Shown here one piece after another: positions 1-8,495 of a stretch of DNA of 64,000 nt. The stretch comes from an uncultured Eubacteriales bacterium (lineage in GTDB: Bacteria; Bacillota; Clostridia; Christensenellales; Borkfalkiaceae). Location: contig CAJLRM010000001.1 in NCBI GenBank assembly GCA_905209085.1, forward strand, positions 620,001 through 684,000, in the 5' to 3' direction. The notes below the pieces were generated by a model. It searched no databases and had not been told where the DNA came from. It was given only the letters and a program-made list of their open reading frames with translations. Positions within the stretch are counted from its first letter, which is position 1. Each line of letters begins with the position of its first letter. A program made the translations under genes and the position numbers.

Positions 1-35
1 CCGTGTTTTGTCAGGACGGTGCGTAAATCTTCCAT
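1..35 (-). CDS. 5' end of a gene leaving the window, possibly ksgA
   Basis: Only the first 11 codons are visible, reading MEDLRTVLTKH from an ATG at 35 going off the left edge. A GAGGAG ribosome binding site lies 5 bases upstream of the ATG. The start and site are convincing. The identity is inferred: in Firmicutes the metG-tatD cluster on this strand is usually followed by ksgA (16S rRNA dimethyladenosine transferase), and a short N-terminus of this kind before a K/R-rich GQNFL segment would fit, but that segment lies outside the window. Confidence 0.35.
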   Translation of the reverse strand, partial: MEDLRTVLTKH

Positions 36-353
36 GAGAACTCCTCGATAAATTCTAAAACAAAAGCCGCCTTTCTCTCGGAAAAACGGCGGGGCGGCGC
101 GCGGGAAACCCGAATTTCGACGATCTTCCGAAAACGCATCGGCGCCTTGTCTTTGTTTCTTTTCCCTTATCGTCCTGGAAAACGAAAAACTCGCCCGCCT
201 TTTAAAGTCTTTTCCTTTGCGGACAGATCAGGACCTCGCCTGGACGGGGCGGGGAAATGCGTTTTTAAAAAGCTTCGCTCTTAGGGGCATTCTCCTTCTC
301 CCCTTTCCTCCCTTCGCAAGGAAAAGGGCGAGCCTCTTCCTTTTGCCCGCTCT
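36..353. other. Intergenic, no gene seen
   Basis: GC-rich spacer between the partial left-edge gene and the 166-aa protein. Several short GC-rich inverted repeats are present, but none is followed by a clear T-run. No promoter is convincing on either strand. Confidence 0.5.
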
Positions 354-854
354 TTACTCCTCCACCGAAGGTAGGGGAACGCCGAATTTTTGAGCCGCCG
401 CCACGTACTCCGCCACCAGATAAAAATTTTCGAGGTCCCTATCGTCCAGCCCGCGAAAGGCGATGAGTTCGTCGTACAGTTCCCCGCTGCCCTCCACGCA
501 AAAGTATCCCGTTTCCAGATCGATTCCGACGAAGATTTCTTCTACGTCTTTGAAAATTTCTTCTTTATTTTCGTACAATCGCCCGCCTGTTGCCGATCTT
601 TCCACAAAAAAAGTCACGGGATGCGGCAACGCGCCCTCCGAAAGCTTTTTTCGGAAATGCTCGTTTTCCACAACGTTTTCCCGCACCACGTCGAGCGCCT
701 TTTCCTCAAAAATGGGGCGGACAGGGTAGCGTTCACAGAGATAACGGGCAATTTCCCCGCCGCTCTTGCGATTGGGCTGTAAAAGTCCTTTATACGACTC
801 GAACGTTTTTTTCCATTCGGCGATCTCCGCCTTTTTCGCTTTATGGGTCAGCAT
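354..854 (-). CDS. Conserved-looking hypothetical protein, 166 aa
   Basis: A charged soluble protein starting MLTHKAKKAEIAEWK and ending in an acidic then hydrophobic helix (ENFYLVAEYVAAAQKFG). No signal peptide, membrane segment or known motif was recognised. The ATG at 854 is preferred because AAAGGAG lies 6 bases upstream; reading farther upstream gives a low-quality extension overlapping the previous gene. It is the last clear member of the metG-tatD-radical SAM run and starts 25 bases after the small cysteine protein ends, so it is probably cotranscribed. Function unknown. Confidence 0.6.
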   Translation of the reverse strand: MLTHKAKKAEIAEWKKTFESYKGLLQPNRKSGGEIARYLCERYPVRPIFEEKALDVVRENVVENEHFRKKLSEGALPHPVTFFVERSATGGRLYENKEEIFKDVEEIFVGIDLETGYFCVEGSGELYDELIAFRGLDDRDLENFYLVAEYVAAAQKFGVPLPSVEE

Positions 855-879
855 CGTTTCTCCTTTCGGACTTTGTTTT

Positions 880-1041
880 TCAGCGTTCCGATTGTTCCCC
901 TTTCGCCTCGAAGACGTCGGGAATGATTTTACCGCGGCGGGCGCAATACTCCGCGGGATAAAAAGAGCAGCGCAAACAGTTTTTCCCGAACATTTCAAAA
1001 TCGGGAATTTTTATCGCGTCCTTCGTCCGCGGCGGGCGCAA
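880..1041 (-). CDS. Small cysteine-containing protein, 53 aa, TTG start
   Basis: A short reading frame between the radical SAM gene and the 166-aa gene. It starts with TTG at 1041, 6 bases after a perfect GGAGGAGG. The protein has a C-x2-C-x7-C cluster (NCLRCSFYPAEYC) followed by a basic stretch, which could bind zinc or an Fe-S cluster. It would fill the otherwise empty gap in a tight operon. The same frame continues upstream without a stop, but that extension overlaps the radical SAM gene and has an Arg/Gly-rich composition typical of a shadow frame. No family recognised; coding status is likely but not certain. Confidence 0.45.
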   Translation of the reverse strand: MRPPRTKDAIKIPDFEMFGKNCLRCSFYPAEYCARRGKIIPDVFEAKGEQSER

Positions 1042-1205
1042 ACGAAACCTCCTCCGCTTTATGCCGTCAGGGAAAAATTCAAAGGCGTGAGGAGGAAAGG
1101 AGATATTCCCTTTGTCAACCGCCGCAATGCGGACAATTCCCCGTCGTCGCTGTCGTTTTGGACGAAAGCAACCGCGCCTTTGCGGAGGCGACCCCGCGCG
1201 AAAAA

Positions 1206-2036
1206 TCAGGAATCCGCGATATACGCCCGCACCCGCAGGGGAATCCCCACGCTGTCCGCGACTCTTTTGCAGGCCGCTACCTCGTCCTCGCCGATGCAGT
1301 CCACCACGGAAAACCAGCATTCGATGCCGTTTTTCCTGGCGAGGCGCGCGAAGTCGAGAATCGCCGTATACCCCGCCTCTCCGAACATGGAACGGCAGAT
1401 CGGCTGATATTTCTCCGCGCAGGACGCGTTTAAGGAAACGTTGATTTTATCTATCTTTCCTTTGAGTTCGGGCAAAATGTCCCGTTTGTTGACGAGGTTT
1501 CCCTGACCGTTGGTATTGAGGCGGGTAGTTAAGCCCTTTTCGTGCACGTATTCCGCCACCGCGCACATCTCCGCCACTTTATACGTCGGCTCGCCGAAGC
1601 CGCAGAACACCACTTCCTTGAATTTTTTGATGTCCCCCATGCCGTTTATCGCCGCGATCACTTTTTCGGGCGTCGGGTCGCCGTGGCGGAGCCAAAGATA
1701 ATTTCCGTAATAGCTCGCCCGCTCGTTGCGCACGCAGAAAGAGCATCCGTTGGAGCATTTATTCGTAAGGTTGATATACAGATTGCCGTCGAGCGCGTAC
1801 ACGTACGTGTCTTTGCGGTTATCCGCGGCGTTCTTCTCCTTGCCGCCGCCGTTTTGATTCTTCGCGCCGTTATTGCCTCCCCCTTGTTTGCGGGGAGCGC
1901 CGTTTTTCGGCGGGACGGCCTTTCCGCCGCGATTGTCGCGGGGTTCCCTGTTTTCACGGCCGTCGCGATTTTTATTCTGCGAAGCAAACGCATTGTTGTT
2001 CGGCTTTCTCGCCTCGTTATTCCTTTCGTTTTTCAT
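1206..2036 (-). CDS. TatD-associated radical SAM protein with a long disordered N-terminus
   Basis: 276 aa. The catalytic part begins around residue 78 and holds the radical SAM cluster motif C-x3-C-x2-C (KCSNGCSFC), followed by the GFGEPT motif and an NTNG segment, as in the short radical SAM proteins encoded next to tatD. These generate a 5'-deoxyadenosyl radical from SAM with a [4Fe-4S] cluster; the substrate of this subfamily is not known. The first ~75 residues are unusual: nearly all N, K, R, G, E and P, with no predicted fold. The gene starts 6 bases after the tatD stop and has no clear ribosome binding site of its own, so translation is probably coupled to tatD. No other in-frame ATG precedes the domain. 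Confidence 0.85.
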   Translation of the reverse strand: MKNERNNEARKPNNNAFASQNKNRDGRENREPRDNRGGKAVPPKNGAPRKQGGGNNGAKNQNGGGKEKNAADNRKDTYVYALDGNLYINLTNKCSNGCSFCVRNERASYYGNYLWLRHGDPTPEKVIAAINGMGDIKKFKEVVFCGFGEPTYKVAEMCAVAEYVHEKGLTTRLNTNGQGNLVNKRDILPELKGKIDKINVSLNASCAEKYQPICRSMFGEAGYTAILDFARLARKNGIECWFSVVDCIGEDEVAACKRVADSVGIPLRVRAYIADS

Positions 2037-2042
2037 GATTTT

Positions 2043-2831
2043 TTACGCTTTCAGTCGGGGGAACAAACGCTTCGCGTTGGCGAAAATGCGTTCCTCCAAC
2101 TCCTCCTTTTTTTCTTCGCGCAGGCGCGCGAGATTTTCCACCACGTACTTCACCTTTTCCGGCTCGTTCGGGAAAGAGCCGCGGAAAGGCTCGGGCGTCA
2201 GGTACGGACTGTCCGTTTCCGACACAAGGCGGTCGGCCGGGATCGCGCGGGCGTTTTCGTGTATCTTTTTGGCGTTTTTATAGGTGGACGTGCCGCCGAG
2301 GGAAAAATACATCCCCAGCGCCGCAAACTCCCCCACCATTTCCTTGGAGTAGGAATAGCAGTGCAACAGCGCGCCGTTTTTCAAAAACGCCCGGTTCGCC
2401 CTTAAAATTTCCAGGGTATCCGCCGCCGCGTCGCGGCTATGAACGACCACGGGCAGTCCCGCCGCGTCCGCAAGCCGTATCTGCCGCTCGAAAATTTCCT
2501 TTTGCTGCTCCTTCAAAGGATTGTCGGGATAATGATAGTCAAGGCCTATCTCCCCGATTCCCACGCATTTGGGATCGCTTGCGAGCGCGGCTATTCTTTC
2601 GAGATCGCCGTCGCGGTATTTTTTCAGCTCCTGCGGCTGAAAGCCCGCGCAGAAATATACGTCCGAAAACCTGTTTGCAAGCTCCGCGGCGCGGTAAGAG
2701 GAATCCATGTCGAACGCCGAGCAGACGACCGCCTTTACTCCCGCCGCGCGGGCGCGGTCCAAGACGGCGGCCACGCCGCCCACCCGCTCGTATTCCCTGC
2801 CCGTCAAGTGGCAATGCACGTCTATCAGCAT
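2043..2831 (-). CDS. tatD: TatD family metal-dependent DNase
   Basis: 262 aa, the usual length. Metal ligands of the amidohydrolase fold are visible in order: DVHCHL at the N-terminus, GEIGLDYHY near 90-95, VHSRDA, HCYSYS and the C-terminal SETDSPYL. The family consists of divalent-metal 3'-5' exonucleases/deoxyribonucleases acting in the cytoplasm. It starts 10 bases after metG ends, and a metG-tatD order is common in Firmicutes. The ATG at 2831 has AAAGGAG just upstream. Confidence 0.93.
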   Translation of the reverse strand: MLIDVHCHLTGREYERVGGVAAVLDRARAAGVKAVVCSAFDMDSSYRAAELANRFSDVYFCAGFQPQELKKYRDGDLERIAALASDPKCVGIGEIGLDYHYPDNPLKEQQKEIFERQIRLADAAGLPVVVHSRDAAADTLEILRANRAFLKNGALLHCYSYSKEMVGEFAALGMYFSLGGTSTYKNAKKIHENARAIPADRLVSETDSPYLTPEPFRGSFPNEPEKVKYVVENLARLREEKKEELEERIFANAKRLFPRLKA

Positions 2832-2841
2832 CTTTTCTCCT

Positions 2842-4866
2842 TTAACGAATCCCCGCGCCGCTCTTCAAAGCGGGTTTATCCGAAACGACGAGGGACAGCG
2901 TGCCGTCCTCGTCCTCCGCCGCGAGGATCATGCCCTCGGACACGATTCCGCAGAGCCTGACGGGTTTCAGATTGGTGACGAACACCACCTTTTTGCCCAC
3001 CATCTCCTCGGGCGTATAGTGTTTGGCAATGCCCGAAACGACGCTGCGCGTTTCGCTGCCGAAGCGCACCGTTTCGTGCAGCAGTTTGGAAGATTTGGGC
3101 ACCTTTTCGCAGGCGACGATCTCTCCCACCTGCAACTTGACTTTCGCAAAGTCGTCGATGGAAATTTCGGGATAGGCGTCCCCGTCCGCCTTTTCCCGCT
3201 TCTCCTCTGTTCCCGCGTTCGACGCGACATCCGCGGGCGAAGAAACCGTTTTTTCCGCCGCGGCGATCTGTGCCGCGCGGATTTTTTCGATCTCGGGTTC
3301 CAGCGTTTTAAAGTCGATGCGGGCGAACAGCGCGGGGACGGGCGTCACCGTCACGGAGTCCGCCAAACCGAAGCAAGCGCATTCTTCGAGCGTCCTGCTT
3401 TCGCCGCCGAAGGCGGACAATATTTTCGCAGACGTTTCGGGCATGAAGCTATCGAGCAGGGAAGCGCCCGTTTGAATCGCCTCCGAAAGATTGTACAGCA
3501 CGTCGTTGAGGCGCGCCTTTTTGCCCTCGTCCTTGGCGAGCGCCCAGGGCATGGTTTCGTCGATATATTTATTGGCGCGGCGGAAGAGCGTGAAAATTTC
3601 CGTGATCGCGTCCGCGATATGCAGAGAATCGGCTTTCGTTTTCACTTTCGCGGCGACGCCCGCTATCGTTTCCTTAAACTCCGCGTCGGGGGCTTCTTCT
3701 TGCGCGGCCGCCCTTTGCACTCTGCCGCCGAAATACTTGACGATCATTGCCACCGTACGGGAAACGAGGTTGCCCAGAACGTTGGCGAGTTCGGAATTAT
3801 ACCGTTCCGCGACCAGTTCCCAGGAGATTTGTCCGTCGTTGTCGAAGGGCATTTCGTGAAGCACGAAGAAACGCACCGCGTCCACGCCGAACAGGCGGGC
3901 GAGGTCGTCCGCATAAATGACGTTGCCCTTGGACTTGGACATTTTGCCGTCCCCTTGCAAAAGCCAGGGATGACCGAACACCTGCTTGGGGAGCGGCTCT
4001 CCGAGCGCCATCAGGAAAATGGGCCAATAGATGGTATGAAAACGGATGATGTCCTTGCCGATGAGGTGGAGATCGGCGGGCCAATACTTTTTATAGTCTT
4101 CGCCGCTGTTCCCGTCCGTACGGTAGCCAAGACCCGTGATATAATTGGTGAGGGCGTCCAGCCACACGTACACGACGTGTTTCTTGTCGAAATCCACGGG
4201 GATTCCCCATTTGAAAGAGGTGCGGGAAACGCACAGATCCTGCAAGCCCTTCAAAAGAAAGTTGTTCATCATCTCGTTCTTTCGGGAAACGGGCTGTATA
4301 AATTCGGGGTGGGAATTGATATGCTCGATCAGCCGATCCGCATATTTGCCCATTTTAAAGAAATAGGCTTCTTCTTTCGCGGGCTTCACCTCCCCGCCGC
4401 AGTCCGGACATTTGCCGTCCGCAAGCTGGCTCTCCGTCCAGAAAGATTCGCAGGGAGTGCAGTACATTCCCTCGTAATAGCCCTTGTAAATATCCCCCTG
4501 ATCGTAAAACTTTTTAAAAATTTTGGCGACCTCGACTTCGTGCCCGCCGTCCGTGGTGCGGATAAATTTATCGTAAGAAGTGCCCATGAGGTCCCAGATG
4601 CGTTTGATTTCGGCAGCCGTCTTATCGACGTACTGTTTGGGCGTCACGCCCGCAGCCTTCGCTTTGTCCTCTATCTTCTGCCCGTGCTCGTCCGTGCCCG
4701 TCTGGAATCTGACGTCGTAGCCTTCTTTGCGCTTGAAACGCGCTATCGCGTCCGCCAAAACCGCTTCGTACGTGTTGCCGATATGCGGTTTGCCCGACGT
4801 ATACGCGATTGCCGTCGTGATGTAATATTTCGGTTTCGTCTTGTTCGTCTGTTTTTCGCTTGCCAT
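2842..4866 (-). CDS. metG: Methionyl-tRNA synthetase
   Basis: 674 aa class I synthetase that charges tRNA-Met. The HIGH-type motif is HIGN (about residue 27), the KMSKS motif is KMSKSKGN, and a zinc-binding knuckle is present (CTPCESFW ... CPDCGG). The C-terminal ~105 residues form the EMAP/Trbp-like tRNA-binding domain that mediates dimerisation. GGAGAAGGAAATC precedes the ATG at 4866. It is the first gene of the minus-strand cluster; its own promoter is marked separately. All expected motifs are intact. Confidence 0.97.
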   Translation of the reverse strand: MASEKQTNKTKPKYYITTAIAYTSGKPHIGNTYEAVLADAIARFKRKEGYDVRFQTGTDEHGQKIEDKAKAAGVTPKQYVDKTAAEIKRIWDLMGTSYDKFIRTTDGGHEVEVAKIFKKFYDQGDIYKGYYEGMYCTPCESFWTESQLADGKCPDCGGEVKPAKEEAYFFKMGKYADRLIEHINSHPEFIQPVSRKNEMMNNFLLKGLQDLCVSRTSFKWGIPVDFDKKHVVYVWLDALTNYITGLGYRTDGNSGEDYKKYWPADLHLIGKDIIRFHTIYWPIFLMALGEPLPKQVFGHPWLLQGDGKMSKSKGNVIYADDLARLFGVDAVRFFVLHEMPFDNDGQISWELVAERYNSELANVLGNLVSRTVAMIVKYFGGRVQRAAAQEEAPDAEFKETIAGVAAKVKTKADSLHIADAITEIFTLFRRANKYIDETMPWALAKDEGKKARLNDVLYNLSEAIQTGASLLDSFMPETSAKILSAFGGESRTLEECACFGLADSVTVTPVPALFARIDFKTLEPEIEKIRAAQIAAAEKTVSSPADVASNAGTEEKREKADGDAYPEISIDDFAKVKLQVGEIVACEKVPKSSKLLHETVRFGSETRSVVSGIAKHYTPEEMVGKKVVFVTNLKPVRLCGIVSEGMILAAEDEDGTLSLVVSDKPALKSGAGIR

Positions 4867-4915
4867 GATTTCCTTCTCCTTGTGCGGAAACTCGTTTCAA
4901 TTGTTATACGGAAAT

Positions 4916-4944
4916 ATTATACACCATTTGCGCTCAAAAGTAAA
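4916..4944 (-). promoter_or_regulatory. Probable promoter of the metG cluster
   Basis: TTTACT (4939-4944) and TATAAT (4916-4921) on the minus strand, spaced 17 bases, about 50 bases before the metG start. The -10 is perfect and the -35 matches 4 of 6. No T-box sequence lies between promoter and gene. Confidence 0.6.
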
Positions 4945-5324
4945 TTACTTTTACGCCGTTTTGTTTCAGGGATACGCCAAAACCGACTTCCCGCGCTTTT
5001 CAAGCCGTTTCCAAACTCTAAAAGGACAGGCTTTGACGCCTTCGGGGTGCCGAGGACCTCTGCGTGCCAAAAAAGCGGGACAAAAGAGGGCGGCGCGGAA
5101 AAGAGCACGATTTTTTTAAACGCCGTAAGCAGATACTACTGCCGCAAAGAGAAAGAGCGGCTTATGGCGGCAAACGGGCAAGGAGAACTCCGAGAAAGCA
5201 GGCGTATCCTGTGCGCGAAAAATTCGAAAAAAATCGCGCGCGTTTTGCGGACAAACGTTCGCAGAGGAAAAAGAGGCGAAAAAAACGCCGCTAAGAAGCC
5301 CCGTTTTTCCTCCCTTTCGGAGAG
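4945..5324. other. Intergenic, no gene seen
   Basis: Divergent spacer between metG and spmA. It is lysine/arginine-rich when translated in any frame and lacks ribosome binding sites, so it appears non-coding. Confidence 0.5.
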
Positions 5325-5353
5325 TTATTTTCGGCGGGACAAGGACATATAAT
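5325..5353 (+). promoter_or_regulatory. Possible sporulation (sigma-E-like) promoter of spmAB
   Basis: CATATAAT (5346-5353) resembles the sigma-E/K -10 (CATACAnT) and TTATTT (5325-5330) lies 15 bases upstream, resembling the AT-rich sigma-E -35. In Bacillus subtilis spmAB belong to the mother-cell programme, so a sigma-E promoter would be expected. The site is only 6 bases before the spmA ATG, so transcription may begin at or very close to the ribosome binding site. Inference from a single match. Confidence 0.35.
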
Positions 5354-5359
5354 AGGAGT

Positions 5360-5998
5360 ATGAATGTTGTCTTTGCCGTTATTTTTATTTTGTCGGGAGC
5401 CGTGCTGCTCCTCGTCGATCCCGCGGGATTTCTGCCCGCGCTGCTCGACGGGGCGACGAAAAGCGCCACGCTGTGCCTCGCGCTGCTCGCTTCTTACGCC
5501 GCGTGGCTGGGACTGATGCAGCTCTGGGAGGAGAGCGGCGTCGCGCGGGGAATCTCCAAGCTCTTAAAGCCGCTCTGCCGCAAGCTATTTCGGACGAACG
5601 ACGAGGAAGCCCTCTCCGCGATCGGCATGAACCTCTCCACCAATCTTTTGGGAATAGGCGGCGCCGCCACGCCCTACGGAATCAAAGCCGCATCTTTGCT
5701 CGAAAAAAACAAGGACGCGCACTATTCCTCCTCCATGCTCTTCGTCGTCAACGCCACCTCTTTACAGCTGATCCCCACCTCCGTCGTCGCCCTGCGCATC
5801 GCCGCCGGCAGCGCTTCCGCCGCCGATATTATCCTGCCCACGATGCTCGCCACCGCGTTTTCCACGGTTCTCGGCGTCCTGCTCGTCAAATTATTTATCA
5901 AAACGGACGACAAGCGGGCGAAAAAAAACGCCGCGCCGAAGGAGCGCGAAAAACGGAAATTCGGACCCGTCAGGGCAAAAAGCAAAGGGCAGGGCTGA
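5360..5998 (+). CDS. spmA: Spore maturation protein A
   Basis: 212-aa multi-pass membrane protein of the nucleoside-recognition (Gate) family. It has the NLLGIGGAATPYGIKAA segment typical of SpmA. With SpmB it is needed for spore core dehydration and maturation. The start has TAGGAGT directly upstream. The C-terminus is a charged cytoplasmic tail (KTDDKRAKKNAAPKEREKRK). spmB begins 4 bases after its stop, so the two are cotranscribed. Confidence 0.93.
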   Translation: MNVVFAVIFILSGAVLLLVDPAGFLPALLDGATKSATLCLALLASYAAWLGLMQLWEESGVARGISKLLKPLCRKLFRTNDEEALSAIGMNLSTNLLGIGGAATPYGIKAASLLEKNKDAHYSSSMLFVVNATSLQLIPTSVVALRIAAGSASAADIILPTMLATAFSTVLGVLLVKLFIKTDDKRAKKNAAPKEREKRKFGPVRAKSKGQG

Positions 5999-6002
5999 GA
6001 TA

Positions 6003-6515
6003 ATGAAGTTTTTTACTCTGATCATCCCGATCATCTTTCTCGCTTCCTTCCTCTTTGCGGTCGTCAAAAAAGTGCGGGTCTACGACAGTTTTACCGAGGG
6101 AGTCAAGGGCGCGCTTCCGCTCGTCATGTCCGTCTTTCCCTATATCGCCGCCGTCATGATGCTGACAAAGCTGTTCGAGGTGAGCGGATTGGAAGCGAAG
6201 CTCGTGAAATTGATCGAGCCGCTCTTTCGCGGTCTGGGCATTCCCCAAGAGATCGCGGAACTCGTCCTCATCAAGCCGCTGTCCGGCAACGGTTCCACCG
6301 CCGTACTTTCCGACATCCTCACCCGTTACGGACCGGACAGCTATGCCGCGCGCTGCGCCTGCGTCGCTTACGGGTCCTCGGAAACCGTCTTTTACATAGG
6401 CGCCGTCTATTTTTCGCAGGTAAAACAGAAAAAATTTACGGGCGCGCTGATTATTTCCCTCCTTTCCTACTTCGCGTCCGTCGTCCTCTGCTGTTTCCTT
6501 TGCAAAATTCTATGA
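6003..6515 (+). CDS. spmB: Spore maturation protein B
   Basis: 170 aa, several membrane segments, Gate domain with the characteristic IKPLSGNGSTAVLSD motif around residue 96. It is the partner of SpmA and immediately follows it, as in other endospore formers. Length matches the family. Together with pdaB at 37.6 kb this is the main evidence that the organism sporulates. Confidence 0.93.
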   Translation: MKFFTLIIPIIFLASFLFAVVKKVRVYDSFTEGVKGALPLVMSVFPYIAAVMMLTKLFEVSGLEAKLVKLIEPLFRGLGIPQEIAELVLIKPLSGNGSTAVLSDILTRYGPDSYAARCACVAYGSSETVFYIGAVYFSQVKQKKFTGALIISLLSYFASVVLCCFLCKIL

Positions 6516-7595
6516 ATTTCCGCTTTTGATTTCAAATAAAAGTCCTTCCCCGCCCCTGAGGGCGCGTTTGCTTTTCAAACAGAAACTCGTCCCCTTTCTC
6601 TACCCCTTTTTTTCCATTTTACCCGATATGTTTGCAGTTTACAAAAATTTAACAGTTAACATCTTTGTTTTTGTGAAAAATATGTGAAAATGATAATATA
6701 TTTCATTTTTTGCTCGTTTCTAATGATTTTGGAGGATTAAAAAATTTTTCGACAAAATAATTTACTTTTTTGCGGATTTATAGTAGAATATATTTGTAAA
6801 TCAAATGAAGGTACTTTTCAAGAGATTTACTCATCAATAAGCTCATCATTTTCCCCCTTATCATATAGGTAGTTCCCCCGAGGTCGCAAGGCTTCGGGGG
6901 GATTATCGTTTTTACAGCTTTTCCGACTCGGCGGATTTTCGGCGGTCGGAGATTTTTTGCGTTTGCTTAAAAATCGCTTTCCGCCCAAAGCCATAGGAAG
7001 CTTCGGGCGGAAAGTATTTGTCTATTCTCACTAAAAGGGTAACGATTTATAGTTTCGCGGCGAAAATTTATCTTTGTTTTCCCGGCTTTCCGTTTGTTCC
7101 CTCCCTAAAATCCGAGAATCATTTTAACCGACGAATCGGAAAAGAGCATTCCGAGATATGGCGCCGCAGCGTCATGTAAAAAGCAGGAAGACGGACAGAG
7201 GACCCTTTCCTACACGGATGAAAAAAGGAAGGGTTACGAGTTCCGCTTAAAAAAATCTAACGCAAAGACGGCGTTTAAAAAGACGCCGTATCGCCGCAGA
7301 TCGTCCTAAGCAAAAGCGATTTTCGCCTTTACGAAGCTTTTTCGCCGCGCGAAATAGACTCTGAATCCATCTTCTCATTTGCATAGTAGAAAAAAACGCG
7401 CGGTCGGTTGCAAGACCTTAAAAAGTTCTTTCAAAAAATTCAGGCTCTTAAAAATTTCAATTTTCGAGGGGCGTTCTTACAACGTCCGTTCGAGGATTTT
7501 TGTGATTTACCGCTAAAAAGTGCCGCCCATCCACGGCGTTCAAAAAAACGAGCGCAAGCCTCCGTCCGATTCGCCGAAAAGCACAAAAACAGCGC
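6516..7595. other. 1.1-kb intergenic region between spmB and a DeoR gene
   Basis: The first third is very AT-rich and holds two promoter-like sequences. A hairpin follows at 6873-6900 (see the RNA candidate). The rest (6920-7595) is GC-mixed and contains only short, low-quality frames. A GCCCAAAGCC/GGCTT-type hairpin near 6970-7010 has no clear role. Confidence 0.5.
6761..6917 (+). ncRNA. Candidate small RNA (promoter, ~120 nt body, terminator)
   Basis: TTTACT (6761-6766) and TAGAAT (6784-6789), spaced 17, are followed about 85 bases later by a C5-GA / TC-G5 hairpin (6873-6900) and a TTTTT run at 6911. The predicted transcript starts near 6796. No ribosome-binding site with an extended frame is inside; the best candidate peptide (from ATG 6806) is only 11 codons and lacks an SD. 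It does not match 6S, SRP, RNase P or tmRNA motifs that I can recognise. Purely inferred. Confidence 0.35.
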
Positions 7596-8351
7596 TCAGA
7601 ACAAAATTTCGGGAAGAGAAAGCCGCGGCTCGAAATAATTGCGGATGTCGCGGTCGGTGACGATGCAATCCACGTCCTCCACCGAACAGAGGCGAAAGGC
7701 GGAGCGCTTGCCAAACTTTGTGGAATCGCACAAAAACACCTTCTTGGCGGCGTTTTTCATCATGGAGAGGCGCAGGGCGTTTTCGTCCTCGAAACAATCG
7801 GAAATAGCGCCGTCCCTTCCTACGGACAGCGCCGAAAAAAAGGCGACGTCCGCATACATTCCCCCTATCGTTTCCGCGGCGACGCGGCCGATCAGCACCG
7901 ACCGATTCTCCCCGGAAATCAGCCCGCCCGTCGAATACGCCGTCACGCCGTTTCGGGAAAGCAGCGAGAGCGTGTCGATGCCGTTGGTAAGCACCTTGAT
8001 ATTTTCAAATTCCGAAAGGTACTCCGCGATGAAAAACGCAGAAGTGGAGCCGTCGAGAAAGATCACGTCCCCGTTTTTTATCAGTTTGATCGCGGATAAG
8101 GCGATTTTTTTCTTTTCCAGACTGTTTTGATGGGAACGGAAGGTGAAACTCGGAAGAAAACTGTTGCCGTCGTTGATCTGCGCCCCGCCGTGCGTGCGCG
8201 TGATCAGCCCCTTCCTTTGCAGCTCCGTGAGTCTGCGCCGCACCGTCGAAGGACTGGCGTAAACTTTTTCGCAAATTTCCTCCACGCTCGCGTGTTTTCT
8301 TTCTTGCAGGAACGCGAGAATCCCGCCGTCTTTGTCCTCTTTCTTTTTCAT
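7596..8351 (-). CDS. DeoR-family transcriptional regulator
   Basis: 251 aa. The N-terminal winged helix-turn-helix (residues ~10-60; VEEICEKVYASPSTVRRRLTELQRKGLI) is followed by THGGA and a DeoRC sugar-phosphate sensing domain (DVIFLDGSTSAFFIAEYL, LTNGIDTLSLLS). Such repressors usually release DNA when a phosphosugar binds. The ATG at 8351 has TGAGGG 9 bases upstream. It is divergent from the YgjV-type gene; three repeats in the shared intergenic region may be its operators. No sugar operon lies beside it, so the effector cannot be guessed. Confidence 0.9.
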   Translation of the reverse strand: MKKKEDKDGGILAFLQERKHASVEEICEKVYASPSTVRRRLTELQRKGLITRTHGGAQINDGNSFLPSFTFRSHQNSLEKKKIALSAIKLIKNGDVIFLDGSTSAFFIAEYLSEFENIKVLTNGIDTLSLLSRNGVTAYSTGGLISGENRSVLIGRVAAETIGGMYADVAFFSALSVGRDGAISDCFEDENALRLSMMKNAAKKVFLCDSTKFGKRSAFRLCSVEDVDCIVTDRDIRNYFEPRLSLPEILF

Positions 8352-8443
8352 TGATTGTTTTCCCTCAAATAAGCGTTTATTTTGATTGTTTTTTCGAATT
8401 TTTAACCAAAATAAAGTCTGTACTCCTTACGCTTTGATTATTT
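8351..8443. promoter_or_regulatory. Three direct repeats TTGATTRTTT, candidate DeoR operators
   Basis: Copies at 8351-8360, 8382-8391 and 8434-8443 (the last with A for G). Start-to-start spacings are 31 and 52 bases, about three and five helical turns, so all three would lie on one face of DNA. The first overlaps the DeoR start codon and the third lies shortly before the divergent gene's leader. This is a pattern seen in the sequence; binding is inferred. Confidence 0.4.
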
Positions 8444-8495
8444 GCTTATTACAAGTATAATAAATTTGTAAAAAGAAGTCAAGCGGAGAGAAGGT

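Noticed and set aside
2707..5352. Long plus-strand frame opposite metG-tatD
   Set aside because: Shadow frame of the strongly supported metG gene on the other strand; no domain and no start signal.
7408..7638. A 76-codon plus-strand frame before the DeoR gene
   Set aside because: Overlaps the end of the DeoR gene on the opposite strand and lacks a ribosome binding site.
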